Positions 35,351 through 46,679 of a DNA stretch of 64,000 nucleotides are shown here, piece after piece. The position numbers and the translations under genes are program-made. The notes under the pieces were generated by a model. The model was not told the origin of the DNA and made no database searches. It saw only the letters and a list, made by a program, of their open reading frames with translations. Source of the stretch: Vitrella brassicaformis (taxonomy: Eukaryota > Sar > Vitrellaceae); contig CDMY01000869.1 of assembly GCA_001179505.1 (NCBI GenBank), positions 14,586 through 78,585 on the forward strand, read 5' to 3'. Each line of letters starts with the position of its first letter. The stretch's first letter is position 1.

Positions 35351-38300
35351 ATGTTGCCGCACGGACGGACGGATGACGTGACGCCAGAAAAGGGAGTGCA
35401 GATCTTTTCCAAGCTCGCACGGCTTCCGAATCTGCCCCTACATGTTCTGCAGGGATGTATCATTTGGTGTGTGTCTTTCTGCTGCTTATCGGTGATTAAT
35501 GAGTCCAACAACACAACAAGTGCAGCTGGTGTACTTGTGTGCCCTGCCTGTCGCCTGTCTGTCTGTCATGCATCGCAGATGAGAGGGCGCAGGGGTTTTT
35601 GGGACCAAAGGCAATACCAGGATACTCTCACAGGAGTGAGCAGCCGCACCCACTGGGCTGCGTCAACATACTCTTGAGATCTGATCTACATGCAGGCTCA
35701 TGGCGGCCTGCGGCGCCCCGTCGAGTGATTCTCTCATCAACGTCTGTCAAACAGAAGCAGCAGGTGGGCGGGTGGGTGGGTGTGCTGGTACGGACAGACA
35801 GACCGACGTACACGTGACTGTTTGTTTGCTCATAGTTATTGTACGTCCCTGTGTGCTGTTTGTTGTGTTGCGTGTGGGCAGTCCCCCGCGGTGCTCCCGA
35901 GGCGGTCGCTGCCGACCCAGAACGCCAACCCCAACCCAACCGACGATGAAAAGATACAAGTCCTCCAGGTAGGTGTGTGTGTGTGCGTGTGTATGTGAGA
36001 GAGAGAGATGATCACCTTTTATTCACTCCCCTGACTCATAGTGGATGGCGTCTGCAACATACTGACTGACTCACTGACACTGCATTCATTCATTCATTCA
36101 GTCTTCCATCCATCCATCCATCCATTGATTGATTGGTTGATTGCCACCGTGTGTGTGGGTAGTACAAGCTTGACAGCGGCCTCAAGTGGTCTGAGATGGA
36201 GCAGCTGACGGGGTACTCGATGCGCACCATGCGGGAGTGGGCAGTGTCCTGGAATGAGGGCGACCTCAATCCCACCATGCAGGACCAGACAGAACAGCAA
36301 ATCTACTACCAAGGTACCGTACCAGCCACCTTAGGTCACCCACCCACCCACCCACCCTGGATGCATGTGGCCGCCGTNNNNNNNNNNNNNNNNNNNNNNN
36401 NNNNNNNNNNNNNNNNNNNNNNNNNNNNNNNNNNNNNNNNNNNNNNNNNNNNNNNNNNNNNNNNNNNNNNNNNNNNNNNNNNNNNNNNNNNNNNNNNNNN
36501 NNNNNNNNNNNNNNNNNNNNNNNNNNNNNNNNNNNNNNNNNNNNNNNNNNNNNNNNNNNNNNNNNNNNNNNNNNNNNNNNNNNNNNNNNNNNNNNNNNNN
36601 NNNNNNNNNNNNNNNNNNNNNNNNNNNNNNNNNNNNNNNNNNNNNNNNNNNNNNNNNNNNNNNNNNNNNNNNNNNNNCCCACCCACCCTGGATGCATGTG
36701 GCCGCCGTATCATTCATTCATTCATTCGTTCATGGTCTGTGTGTGTGGTATCTATCTATGTGACTATGTGTGTGCAGCAGAGTTTGAGGATTTTGAGCGT
36801 CAGGAGTACGAGAGGAGTATGTCAGAGCTGCCCCGGCAGTCGTCGTCGCCGCGGCCGACCAACAACCAGAAGATCCAGGTCATCCAGTTCAAGGCCGACT
36901 ACGGCACACCATGGCGGGAACTGGAAGTCGTCACGGGATACCCCAGGTGGGTGAATGGGTGGTGACCTGGGGACGGACGTGGGGACAAAAAAACCACCGG
37001 TGACCTACCTGCGAGTAGATGGATGGATGCCATGCATGGGGTACCATTTTCGTGAGCTGAGCCGCTCAATATTGGCTGGCATGTGTTTGTGTCTGTGTCC
37101 GTGTATCCTGGCTTGGCTGGCTATGTGCAGGAGCGAGATGCGTGAGTGGGCCCGTCGGTGGAACGCAGGTCGGCTGACGTACGAGTATGAGGAGGGGGAC
37201 TACGGGTACGAGGAGGGCGGCGAGGAGGGTGCCGAGGAGGACGACACCGAGGGCCAGCCGTCCCTGGGGCTGCCCACCAAGGCCGACTTCCCCGCCCCAT
37301 CCACCGACCAGAAGCTGGCCGTCGTCAAGTTCCGCGAGGACAACGGGCTGCGCTGGTCGGAAATGGAGAAACTCACGGGGTACACCAAGAAGACCATGGC
37401 CACATGGGCCGATGCATACAACAAGGTACGTACCTGCGTTCCCCACGCACATGCACACCATCCCTCCCTCCCTCCCTCATGTCTCTTCTGTGTGTGTGTG
37501 TCCTGTCTGTCTGTCTGTCTGTCTGTCTGCAGGGTAAGTTGTACGAGACCCTGGCCGAGGATGATGATTTGGAGGCCACTGTCGGCAAGCCTGCCCAGCT
37601 GCAGCAGCCACCCGTCACCGTAGTGTCGGAGAGCAGCCTGCCCACAAAAAAGGCCGCAAGGACCCCCACGGTAACCGAGTGAGAGGTTGACATGAGTTGT
37701 ACCCTCCCACCATGTGGCTCTTTGGGTTTGTATCAATGCAGGCAGCCCAGAAGCAGGCGGTGATAATGTTCAAGCAGGCCGGCAACAAGAAGTGGGCCGA
37801 CATGGAACGGCTCACGGGGTACTCCAAGGGAGAAATGAGAAAGTACGTCAGCCAACAGACCAGAGCCGCCAGACAGGACAGGACAGGACATTACGCACCA
37901 CATATCGATGACCTCACGAGCAACGAAGGAAGGAAGGGAGTGATGGAGTGATGGATGGATATTCGCTGCTTGGTGTGTGCGTGTGTGACCGAATGAATGC
38001 AGATGGTCTGAGGAGTACGAGAAGGGTCTCCTGATTGACGACCCCGCCCTGGCCCAGCCACGAGAGGAAGAAGAAATACTCTTCGACGAACCGGGGGTCA
38101 GCCGCTCTGCTCACTCCACCGCACACACACACACCACACGCGACGCACCCGGAGGGACGGACGGAGCACACGCAACCCCCACGTATATATATATGCCTGC
38201 GGCAGACATGTGTGTCTCGTGTGCCTGCCTGGTGTTAAATATTATTATACTTGGGCAACCATACCATTTCTACCTACGTATGTTATTTATGTGCAGCCCA

Positions 38301-38578
38301 AGACGACTGTGTATGAGATCGGGAATGTGTGGACCGACATGAGCGCACCTGCCGTCCTCACCGATGAACCGCAGCCCTTCTTCTGGCAAGAAGAACTCTC
38401 TGATGAGGTCAGTCAGTGAGTGAGTGAGTGAGTGAGCCAACCACCGGCAGGCAGGGATACATACACCCATGAAGGACACATGCCTTGTCTGTGTGTGAGC
38501 GTGCAGGGTGCAGAGGGCCCTGTCCGTCGCGTCTTGATCCCTGGTCGGGAGGTGCCTGAAGAATTCCAACCTGCGTAA
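35351..38578 (+). CDS. Protein with four tandem HTH-like repeats (unrecognised family)
   Basis: I do not recognise this family. Solid exons: about 35580-35763, 35882-35968, 36163-36313, 36778-36946, 37131-37425, 37533-37670, 37742-37842, 38003-38096, 38297-38407 and 38507-38578, all in phase. The 5' exon(s) from 35351 are a guess. The core is a unit of about 45 residues, present four times, with pattern KxxVxxFKxxxGxxWxEMExLTGYSxxxMxxWxxxYxxG. Examples are WSEMEQLTGYSMRTMREW, WRELEVVTGYPRSEMREW, WSEMEKLTGYTKKTMATW and WADMERLTGYSKGEMRKW. The spacing of hydrophobic residues and the LTGYS turn suggests a three-helix helix-turn-helix fold and hence nucleic-acid binding (inference). Acidic linkers separate the repeats. 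A 300-N gap sits in the intron after repeat 1. Confidence 0.75.
36378..36677. other. Assembly gap of exactly 300 N
   Basis: The bases to the left of the gap (36347-36377) and to the right (36678-36708) are the same 31-bp string, CCCACCCACCC... to ...GGCCGCCGT. Two contigs therefore overlap here, and the real gap is probably zero. The gap falls inside an intron, so no coding sequence is lost. Confidence 0.9.
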
Positions 38579-38627
38579 ATGAACGAACACTGAAGCGACA
38601 GAAACTCTCTCGGCTACAGACGTGCCC

Positions 38628-39961
38628 ATGCCATGTGCGCGATGCCCATTCTGCACTGCACAGGTGGGGGTCGGTAACGGAAGCACAAGAGGCAGAGGTG
38701 AGTGAATGAGTGAGACGTGCAATGGAGGCCAGACCGACCCCTCCATTTTGATGTGCATGTCTTGCCTTCCTGCCTGCCTTCCTGCAGCTTGTCAACGCAA
38801 CCAGTGGGGCGCCATCCGCGTATCTCGTAAGGCTCCCTGATAGAGAGACACCTGGCGTGTGGACGACTTGGTCACCTGCTGTGGTCCCTCTGTGGCTGGC
38901 CGTCTGGCTGGTTGGGTGCATGCAGTCGTCATCGTCTGTACGTCGGCCGTCGAGTTGGCGGCGTCCGCGCGGGTCGACCATCGTGAGCGGTGTGAGGCGG
39001 CTCAGACAACTCGAGAGGGAACGAGAGGCCAAGAGAAGAAGACAGGTAAACATATATGTACTCACAGACGGACGGACAGACGGACGGGCCGTCGGGTACG
39101 TACATTCTTTCCTTCCTTCCTTGATTGCTTGCTTGCATTGTTCACTGGCTGGCTGTGTCCGTTGGCAGGTGTTGCTGTCCCAGTTGAACGAGGGCAAGCT
39201 GGCGGAGCGTGACCAGAGTGTGGATGTGTTTGCGGAGGAGGGTGTGATCCGGCCGCTGGTCCGCATCTATGACGACCGCACCGAGAAGGAGTACTGGGTG
39301 GAGTGGAAGAGGCTGCCCAAGAAGACACGCAAGAGGCGGCGGCAGCTTTCACGCCGCACCGAGCAGCGCCTCAGGCGGGAGCTCACGGCACCATGGCGAC
39401 AGAACTGGAGTGGCGGACTCGTACTGGGCGTCCTTGTCACCGTCGTACTTTTGAAACTCTTCCCAGGTACAGACAGACACGGATCCAGGGGCAGCAGGGT
39501 AGCTATAAGGTAACGTCGCCACAGCCAAGCTGCCGTTGGTCCTTTCATTCTACCAGGTCTCTTGGATGTCGTGCCGATAGAGATCCCGTAAGACAAGACA
39601 CGCACGTCAACATAATGAATGCATTCACCTGTTGACATTACTTACGCTACACATACCCACTCATATATCCTCGCCTCCTGCCTGCATCTTGCGTGGCTGA
39701 CTGACTGACAGGGACATCACCGGCACGGTGCGTAAGTAACGACTGGTGGATGGATGGATGGAGGCGTGGCAGGCAGATAGATATATATTATGGATGGATA
39801 CCGCCTGTCTGTCTTGTCTGTGTGTTTCAGATCGAGACGTCTCCTGCATCATGAACGCGTGTGCGCGTGTGCCCCCCTCCCCTCCCCTGCGATGCGGTCG
39901 TGTTGCCTTGCCTCGTAGCGCTTTGCATGTGAGACGTGACGGTGTAGTGGTTGTGGGATAG
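38628..39961 (+). CDS. Unrecognised small membrane protein, basic
   Basis: I do not recognise this gene. A start at 38628 (MPCARCPFC) is possible but not certain. Main exons are about 38931-39050 (Ser/Arg-rich, ending in a charged REREAKRRRQ helix), 39169 to about 39466, about 39557-39588, about 39711-39731 and 39831-39961. The long exon reads LLSQLNEGKLAERDQSVDVF and EKEYWVEWKRLPKKTRKRRR, then a single transmembrane helix GGLVLGVLVTVVLLKLF. The C-terminal tail ends in RRDGVVVVG. The gene begins only 49 bp after the stop of the preceding gene on the same strand, so the two could be one transcription unit or even one longer gene. Confidence 0.45.
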
Positions 39962-40230
39962 GGCGAGTGCCGCTGGCTGCTTGCCATTTGTGAACATTGG
40001 GTATCAATCGACCGTGGGGAGCCAGCTGTGAGTTTCAGCCATCGATGTGGACAAATAGATATGTTGAGGCGGGTCCGCCCACCGACCCCTCGTCGCGAGT
40101 ACTCAACACCATTCATTCGGTCTGACTGGCACGTCCTGACGTTGGCTGACTGCACTGACTGACAACACTCAGTAGGCACCCTTCGACCAACCCTAGATAG
40201 ATCTACGCCCTCTTTGACTCACTCTCTCAG
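39962..40230. other. Convergent spacer, no gene
   Basis: 269 bp between convergent stop codons, with short CTGA repeats and no coding signal. Confidence 0.5.
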
Positions 40231-43200
40231 TCACTCATCTGTCTGAGTGGAGGTGACGACCCCGATGGCAGCTGTCTTGGGTCCGTCGCACAGCAGCACG
40301 GGCATCGACGGGCACACGTACTCAGGCCGGCACAGAAACAAAAAGTTTATGTGCGCTGTCTCACCAGTCCTGAACGAACAATCATTCAATCAAGCAATGA
40401 ATCACACCACACAGACCGGTGAGTACACAGGGGCCTTTTCTGTCTCTTCAATGTCGGCTCCCTCCCTCCCTCTATCCCTTGTTTCTTCGTTTGTTGCGCA
40501 CCTGACGCATTGGGAATCAGTCAGGACACCCGTCACCACCACAGTCTGATCGAGGGCAGGAACAGACAGACAGACAGGGCCAGGCCAGGCCAGGCCAGGC
40601 AGGCCCCACACACAGCCAACACATGCATCCATCCATCCATGAATGAATGTCGATCAAACAGTCACTCAGTCAATCGCCAAGGTATGCATTGCATGCCCCC
40701 ACCTGCCCCCCAACCGACCCTTTTGCCCACCCACCTGTCTGATGGAGTGTAGGTGTACGACATATTCTTTCTTGGGTCTGATGCCGCAGCCCTGTTCGAT
40801 GACGGTCATGACGGCCTGGAAGGTATAGACGGGCCGCGGCGGGTCGTGGTTCCACTGTGTCAGGTTGAAGGCAAACATACCCGCACGCAGCGCACTGCGA
40901 CTCGACGACCGCCGCCGCAGACTCCTGTCGTCCTCACCACCCTGGTAATGGTCCTCCGACAAACCATCATCCCAATCGTCATCCGAGTCCAAACTGCTGC
41001 CGGTGCTGCCCTTGGACTTCCGCTTGCCCTCCTTGCCGCTCCTCGACGGATCTCGCCACGCACGCCGGCTGGTGGTGGGCGGTGGGGGGCTCGAGTCGGG
41101 CACTTGAAGCATCTTGGGAGACGATGGCGGGGGCCCCTCGTCGGGCCGGCCGGCGGATGGGGATGCCGCAGCAGGACCGCTGACCTCTGGTCGACGGGGT
41201 GAGCCGGCGGTGTGTTGCTTGGCCCTCCCAGCCGGCTGCCGACGGTCGACGTCTTGGTCTTGTTCTAAGGGGGCTGGTGAGGGAGAGTCATCGGGCTGGG
41301 CCCCGTCGAGCGGCATGAGAGGGGGTGAGTCTGGCTCGGGTAGGGTGAGAGCCAGGGGGGTGTAGGCCATGCGCCAGTTGCCCCCAGACTGGTGCCGCCG
41401 CGACGCCCCCTCCTTGAAGACGTTGGGTGACGACGGCTGGCTGGACGCCTGGCCTCGCTGCGGGAAGCCGGCGGCGTGCAGGGGGCTCTCGGATGATGGG
41501 CCGATGGCTAGCTCACGGCCGTTGGGCTGCTGTGACGCGACGACATTCATGGCCGTCATGGCTGCCAGGAAGCCGCGATTGATGCTCACACCTCCATCAG
41601 ATGGCGGGGGTGAAGACACTGCGCGCCCAATGGGAGCCGGTGCTGCCGCAGCCGGGGGAACACTCTTTCCCTCGATGTCGTCCTTGTTTGCCGCGTCGGG
41701 AGGCGCTGCTTCTTCCTTGGGCTCAGCCGGCATTGTTGGTTGAGTTGGCTCTTGAGTGGGTGTGTCTGGTTGCTGTGCCGACTGCGGCGTGGCATCGGAA
41801 TGGCCGACAAAGGGAAACGACACCACCGACTCGCCGCCGTCCGTAAACTCGATGGCAAAGGAACTGATTGAGACAGCACAGCCACAGGGAACAATCCATG
41901 ATCCACTGCCAGGCCTGCCTCTTCCTTCGGTTCACGCATCAGTTGTGTCTGTGTGTACCCTACCACTTCTGCCCAGCGTAGGTCGTATCGACAGGCACTC
42001 TGCAAGCCAAAAGAATGTACGTACGAATGACACAGAGGATGGGCGGTGTGTGTGTGTGCATGCAGTATCTATCTATCTCGTAACATCTGCTGCTTCCCTC
42101 TAGCTCCTTCCTCGAGTTAGTAAGTGAGTGAGTGACTGGTTGGTTCAACCGACCTGTTGACGTGGATGGATTTGACGAGTATGGGTACCCAGTGGTGAGG
42201 TCCACACCGCTCCACAAACGACAGAGGGGACAGACGCGGCGACTGGGACGCAGACGGACGCTTGCCCTTCCGGCCAGTGCTGGGCGGCGGGGGGGCACTT
42301 CCTGCTCCTGTTGCTGCTGCTGCTGGTGGTGGTGGTGTCTCGTCTTGTTGCTGTTGTTGTGTGTGTTCGTCGGTCTTGGGTCGGTCGTCGAGCTCATCGT
42401 GGAGCGCCGTGAACTCAGAGTGGGTGAACGGACCGCAGTGCAATATGTCCTCTGAAAGCAGAGGAGAGAGAGAGGAGAAGATTGAAGTATGTACGTACGT
42501 CCGTGGCTCAGGTAGGTGTGGGGCATCCATCCATCTGCACCGGTGGTTACTGTGCTTACGTTTTGACACACTGCCGGTGAGCAGCAGCCCGCCTATGACG
42601 ATACCACTCACACCTGAGGGAGACCACACGCCAGCCAACGGACCAACGTCACACATGTTATGGGACGATAGATACGAGTGAGGGAGTGACGTGACCCAGC
42701 CGCTGGCTCCAGCGGCTGCCCCCTCGGTGACTGACTGACTGACTGACCGTGCACATTGGGGTATATTTCGTCAATGAGGAACTGGGCTGGGTGGGCACGG
42801 CGCCTCTGCCACTCAACCGACGGGGGCACCACACGCAAGAAATTGCGGAACAAGTCAACCCCAGTGCCATCCACACACGATATCTGACACACACGCAGAC
42901 GGCAGACACAGAGACTCGTCCTCCCTCAGTCCACATCTGTTTGTTTCCCAGGGCATGTGTGTGTGTCTTATCTTACGCACCCACCCGGAAGACCGGAATG
43001 CAGTGAGGGTTGAGTGTGAGCTTGATGTCCCGATTGCCGCCGCCCGTGTTGTCCCCCCGTTTGCGGTGTTTGTTGACTACCAGAGGCGATGCCGCCCTGG
43101 CATTGGCCGTCGGGGACGGCGGGTGTCCGTTGAGGAGCTGCTCGGCCGAGGGTGAGAGGGGCAGGGTGGGGTGGCCGCCGGGCACGATACCGCTCACGGC

Positions 43201-44298
43201 CATCAAGGGGCTGGGGTGGGACGCGCCGGGGGGGCCGCGCGGTGGCGCTGTGGTGGTGGCGGATGAGCTCACTGACAGCTTCCGCAGCACCGAACTCAGC
43301 TGGGTTGACGACCGAACGTCATACGGCGTCAACCCCTCGGCTCTCAGCAGCACATGCACCTGCAGACATTGTCACACACGCGCGTCTGTCCTGCATTGCA
43401 TGCACACAAGGCGGGGCGGCGATCTGTGTGTATCCGTGTGCACCTTTTTGACGGCAGCGGCGAGTTGTTGGTCGGTGAGTCTGTCGACCTTGGTGATTCC
43501 AACGATGAGGGGGCACTTGAGGGAGCGGGCCATCCGCACGTACGACTGGTTGACATCCTTGATCATGCCACTGCCCGATGAGGGATGCTCCGGCTCATTA
43601 CCCCCACCTGGGGCAGCGGCGGATGGTGGGGGCCCCTCTTCGCCCTCGGTGTGAGCGTCGGCCGTTCCGCTGGTGACAAGGGCCTCGGCCGAGATGACCA
43701 ACAGCAAATAATCGGGGCTCTGACTCAACACACCTGCACACACACGCGCGGGCGACGTGTGTGTATGATGGAGAGGTCATCCATCCATCCGTCCGTCCAT
43801 TCCATTCGGTTCCAGTCAGTGCGTCCCACCCACCTTTGAGTGTGGTTTTGGAGTATTTTTGGTGTCCGGCCAGGTCGATGAGTGTGAGTAGCTTGGCCGA
43901 GTCGTGGATGATGTCGTCCTCACTCATGGAACGCAACTTGGACGAACAATTCACCAGCCGACCTGCACACACATGTTGGTTGGGAAACCCACACATGGAT
44001 GGATGATCCATGCCAACAAGAGGGCCCACCGCAGCATAATCCGATATTGTTTGTTATCATCTCTTCTGCGTGTGTGTCTTGCCTTGCCCGTGTGCAGTGC
44101 ACGTGTCTACATGTGTATGCCTGCGCACCTTGGTAGTCGAATCCGATGAGGTGTGAACTGATGGATGAGGTCCGCCCGTGCAGCACCTCGTGACGATGAC
44201 GATACACACGAACCTTACCCCTGTGCACACACACCACATCATAACATAACACAACACCAACACACACTTTCTCTCTCCGGATGCTCTGCGTAGGCCGA

Positions 44299-44331
<33 letters not shown>

Positions 44332-45184
44332 TGTACCTGCCGTTGTCGAGCATGTTGCTGGTGAGCACCCCCACCAGGGTGCTCTTGCCGGCCTGGGAGT
44401 CACCGACGACTGCCAGCCGTATGTCGACTCCTTGCACTGCGCTCGTGTGGTGCCACTGAATATGCACATCAGCGATCTGAGCAGCCAGCACACACAGGTA
44501 GGAAAGACATATATGCAGCGCCATCCATCATACTTACGGGAGGCAGTCAGTGTCCATGTTATGTATGTAATTGTGTATGTGTGTATGCGTGCAATGCATT
44601 GTATGGTGTGTCTGTCCGCACCTTTCCCTCGGCCCCCTGGGTACAGCTGCGGATTTCAAAATCGGCATTCAGCTGATGGGCCATCTATACGCAGGTTGGC
44701 ACACAGACACACAGGCACACAGACAGACGATGTCGGCGACCATCCATCCGTCCATCCGTCCGTCCATCATCCACCTCTCTGTGTGCGTGTGATTTCACTG
44801 CGCTCTCTCTGGTTACCTGTTGTATGGTTGCGAGTGTTTCCTGCAGGTCCTTGTCGCTGAGCCCCTTTGGGTAGCCGTTGTCCTCCACACCCACCTTGTA
44901 AAAGGCCTCACCATTGCCCTCCTCCAACCGATACTGGGGGTGGTGTGGTTCACACACACATAACACACAGCCACACAGACATAATCAATTGATCGACACC
45001 GCCTCTCTGTCTGTCTGTCTGTCTGTCAGTCTATCTGGCTGACCTTCATTTGTGTGGTGAGGTGCTGGAATCTTAGATCCGACACATTGCAGAGGCGCCA
45101 CTTGTATTCTGTGTCCCCTTCATCCTCTTCTGGCGCCAGCACACCGCTGCCCGACTCATCAACAGCTGCAGCATCACCAGACAT
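40231..45184 (-). CDS. GTPBP1: GTP-binding protein of the GTPBP1/GTPBP2 family
   Basis: A translational-type GTPase related to eEF1A. Animal GTPBP1/2 act in mRNA decay and ribosome rescue. The start at 45184 (MSGDAAAVDESG) leads into WRLCNVSDLRFQHLTTQMK, then GNGEAFYKVGVEDNGYPKGL. G1 is VGDSQAGKST (about 44380-44410), followed by LDNGR and the switch I region GRTSSISSHLIGFD. G3 is LIDLAGHQKYSKTT (about 43860), G4 is ITKVDR (about 43480) and G5 is likely SCVDGTG. Domain 2 follows with VSGIVIGGLLLTGSV and ILVKSIHVNRVPV. A Pro/Ser-rich insert of about 300 residues (about 40900-41830) interrupts the C-terminal barrel, which resumes with YTFQAVMTVIEQG and ends PVLLCDGPKTAAIGVV. A second insert lies at about 43020-43350. 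Confidence 0.9.
44301..44334. repeat. (TG)n microsatellite in GTPBP intron
   Basis: A long alternating TG run between the G1 exon and the switch I exon. Read on the minus strand it is a CA run near the donor. Confidence 0.85.
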
Positions 45185-45396
45185 CCCCGCGAAATTGTCA
45201 ACCAACCAACACTGATGTCAGCCAATGCGGCAAGATCTACATCGCCGGACTCATCGACACGCCCTCTGCAGGGGGGTGGCCGAGGAACGACTTCAACGAT
45301 ATGAATCTAAGCTCGCAGGTCGTCTGAGATCGCATATCGTGAAGCGAACAAGAAAGGGAAGGGAAGCCTTACTTCTGCTTCACTGATCTGTTCTCT
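45185..45396. promoter_or_regulatory. Divergent spacer, GTPBP / plastid protein
   Basis: 212 bp between divergent starts. It contains CTAAGCTCGCAGG at 45307-45319, about 80 bp before the plus-strand ATG. No microsatellite. Confidence 0.5.
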
Positions 45397-46257
45397 ATGT
45401 CTTTATCTGGGTATTTCTGCGTGTCGTTATTTATTACCTCGTGCTCAGGATGCGCTCCCACCCACGCGGCCTTCCTGGACCGCGGCATGACAAGACTGAT
45501 GCCGAGGCTGACGCGGACCAGGCATCCTCATGCGTCAACAGCCATTCATCCGACGGCCTTACAAAGAGCGGCGATGCCTGTCACATGCCTGCGAGTCAAA
45601 GACTCTGACATGCCACCGGCGTTTTTGGAGAAGGAGCGGCAGGCTCAGCCATACCGGCCACTCCGGCTGGCCTTCTACGCTGCCGTGGCCGCTCTCTCAC
45701 TCATTGCAAGCGCCATTTCAGCCGCTGCTTTCTTCAATGTTGACCCAGCTGTGGAGCTTCGTGACAGTCTGGATCTTCCCAACCCGATAGTGAGTGCGGC
45801 TGTGTGCGGCATAGGGGTGGGGCTCATCAATCAAGACGTCAAGGATCGAGCCAAGGAGAGACGCAAGATGCTGCGAGAGATGCAGCGGTCTGAACGGCGG
45901 GCGATGAAGGAAACGTCCAAGGCTCAGAAGAGCAGATTGCCTCCGGCGCTCGCAAGCCGCGCGCAAGAGGGCGGCAGGGGCTTTGCGGACACCACTGCGG
46001 ACCGAGGCGCTGACGACACCGAGGCGGTCGGTGCAGCTGCTGCCAAGAACGAAGACGCGAGCAGAGTGTCATCTGACCAGCAGCCCGGGCCCTTGAGTGG
46101 GCTGCAGAAGCTGGTTGACGAGGCAAACGAGCAGGGGAGGGTGCAGGCGTATATGCTCAATGATGCTCTCGAGAAAAGGGGATTGGTGAAACCTCTGGAG
46201 AGGGAAGCCGGTGGTGAGGGTGGGGGTAAGGACCCAAGGAAAGACCAGCGAGAGTAG
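45397..46257 (+). CDS. Plastid-targeted LPA1/DUF3493-like protein
   Basis: An intronless reading frame of 286 residues. Residues 1-24 form a signal peptide (GYFCVSLFITSCSGC core) with a likely cleavage before AFLDRG. A basic, Ser/Thr-rich, acid-poor stretch of about 40 residues follows, as in transit peptides of complex plastids, including a Phe just after the cleavage site. The mature part has RPLRLAFYAAVAALSLIAS, a helix, then LPNPIVSAAVCGIGVGLIN and QDVKDRAKERR. This two-helix layout resembles the DUF3493/LOW PSII ACCUMULATION family, which helps assemble photosystem II. The C-terminal half is charged and Ala-rich and not conserved. Family assignment is moderate; plastid targeting is inferred. 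Confidence 0.65.
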   Translation: MSLSGYFCVSLFITSCSGCAPTHAAFLDRGMTRLMPRLTRTRHPHASTAIHPTALQRAAMPVTCLRVKDSDMPPAFLEKERQAQPYRPLRLAFYAAVAALSLIASAISAAAFFNVDPAVELRDSLDLPNPIVSAAVCGIGVGLINQDVKDRAKERRKMLREMQRSERRAMKETSKAQKSRLPPALASRAQEGGRGFADTTADRGADDTEAVGAAAAKNEDASRVSSDQQPGPLSGLQKLVDEANEQGRVQAYMLNDALEKRGLVKPLEREAGGEGGGKDPRKDQRE

Positions 46258-46679
46258 GGAGGGGTTGGGGACCGAATGCAATGCAATGCGTGTCACTGAT
46301 GGATACGATACGATACATGCATACCATAGCATACAGACATACAGACACGCTGTGGACAGATTGATTGAACAAGCTTCATCCCACTGCACTGGCATTCCAT
46401 TATTGTTATTATCGCCTTACAGAACAGAAGCAGTCCGTCCCACAGGAAGCGAAGCACCGCCACACACTTGTCCATCCATCCATCCATCCATCCATCCAGC
46501 GTCCGCTAAATCCCAGGGAGGGAGGCAAGACAACAGATCCCGTAGAGAATGGTACTGACAGGTTTCTTCCATTCAATAGCGTCCTTGGTGTCGCCTTGCC
46601 GAATCAATCAAGTCACAGGGCTCTACAAGTCAGTCCCACACACAGATACACACCATACACACTACTATAGATCCTCACT
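46258..46679. other. Convergent spacer, no gene
   Basis: 422 bp with GATAC, ATCC and CA repeats between convergent stops. I see no coding or RNA gene. Confidence 0.5.

Noticed and set aside
35539-35817. Second independent small gene upstream of the HTH-repeat protein
   Set aside because: The frame splices in phase 0 into the exon at 35882, so it is more simply a 5' exon of that gene.
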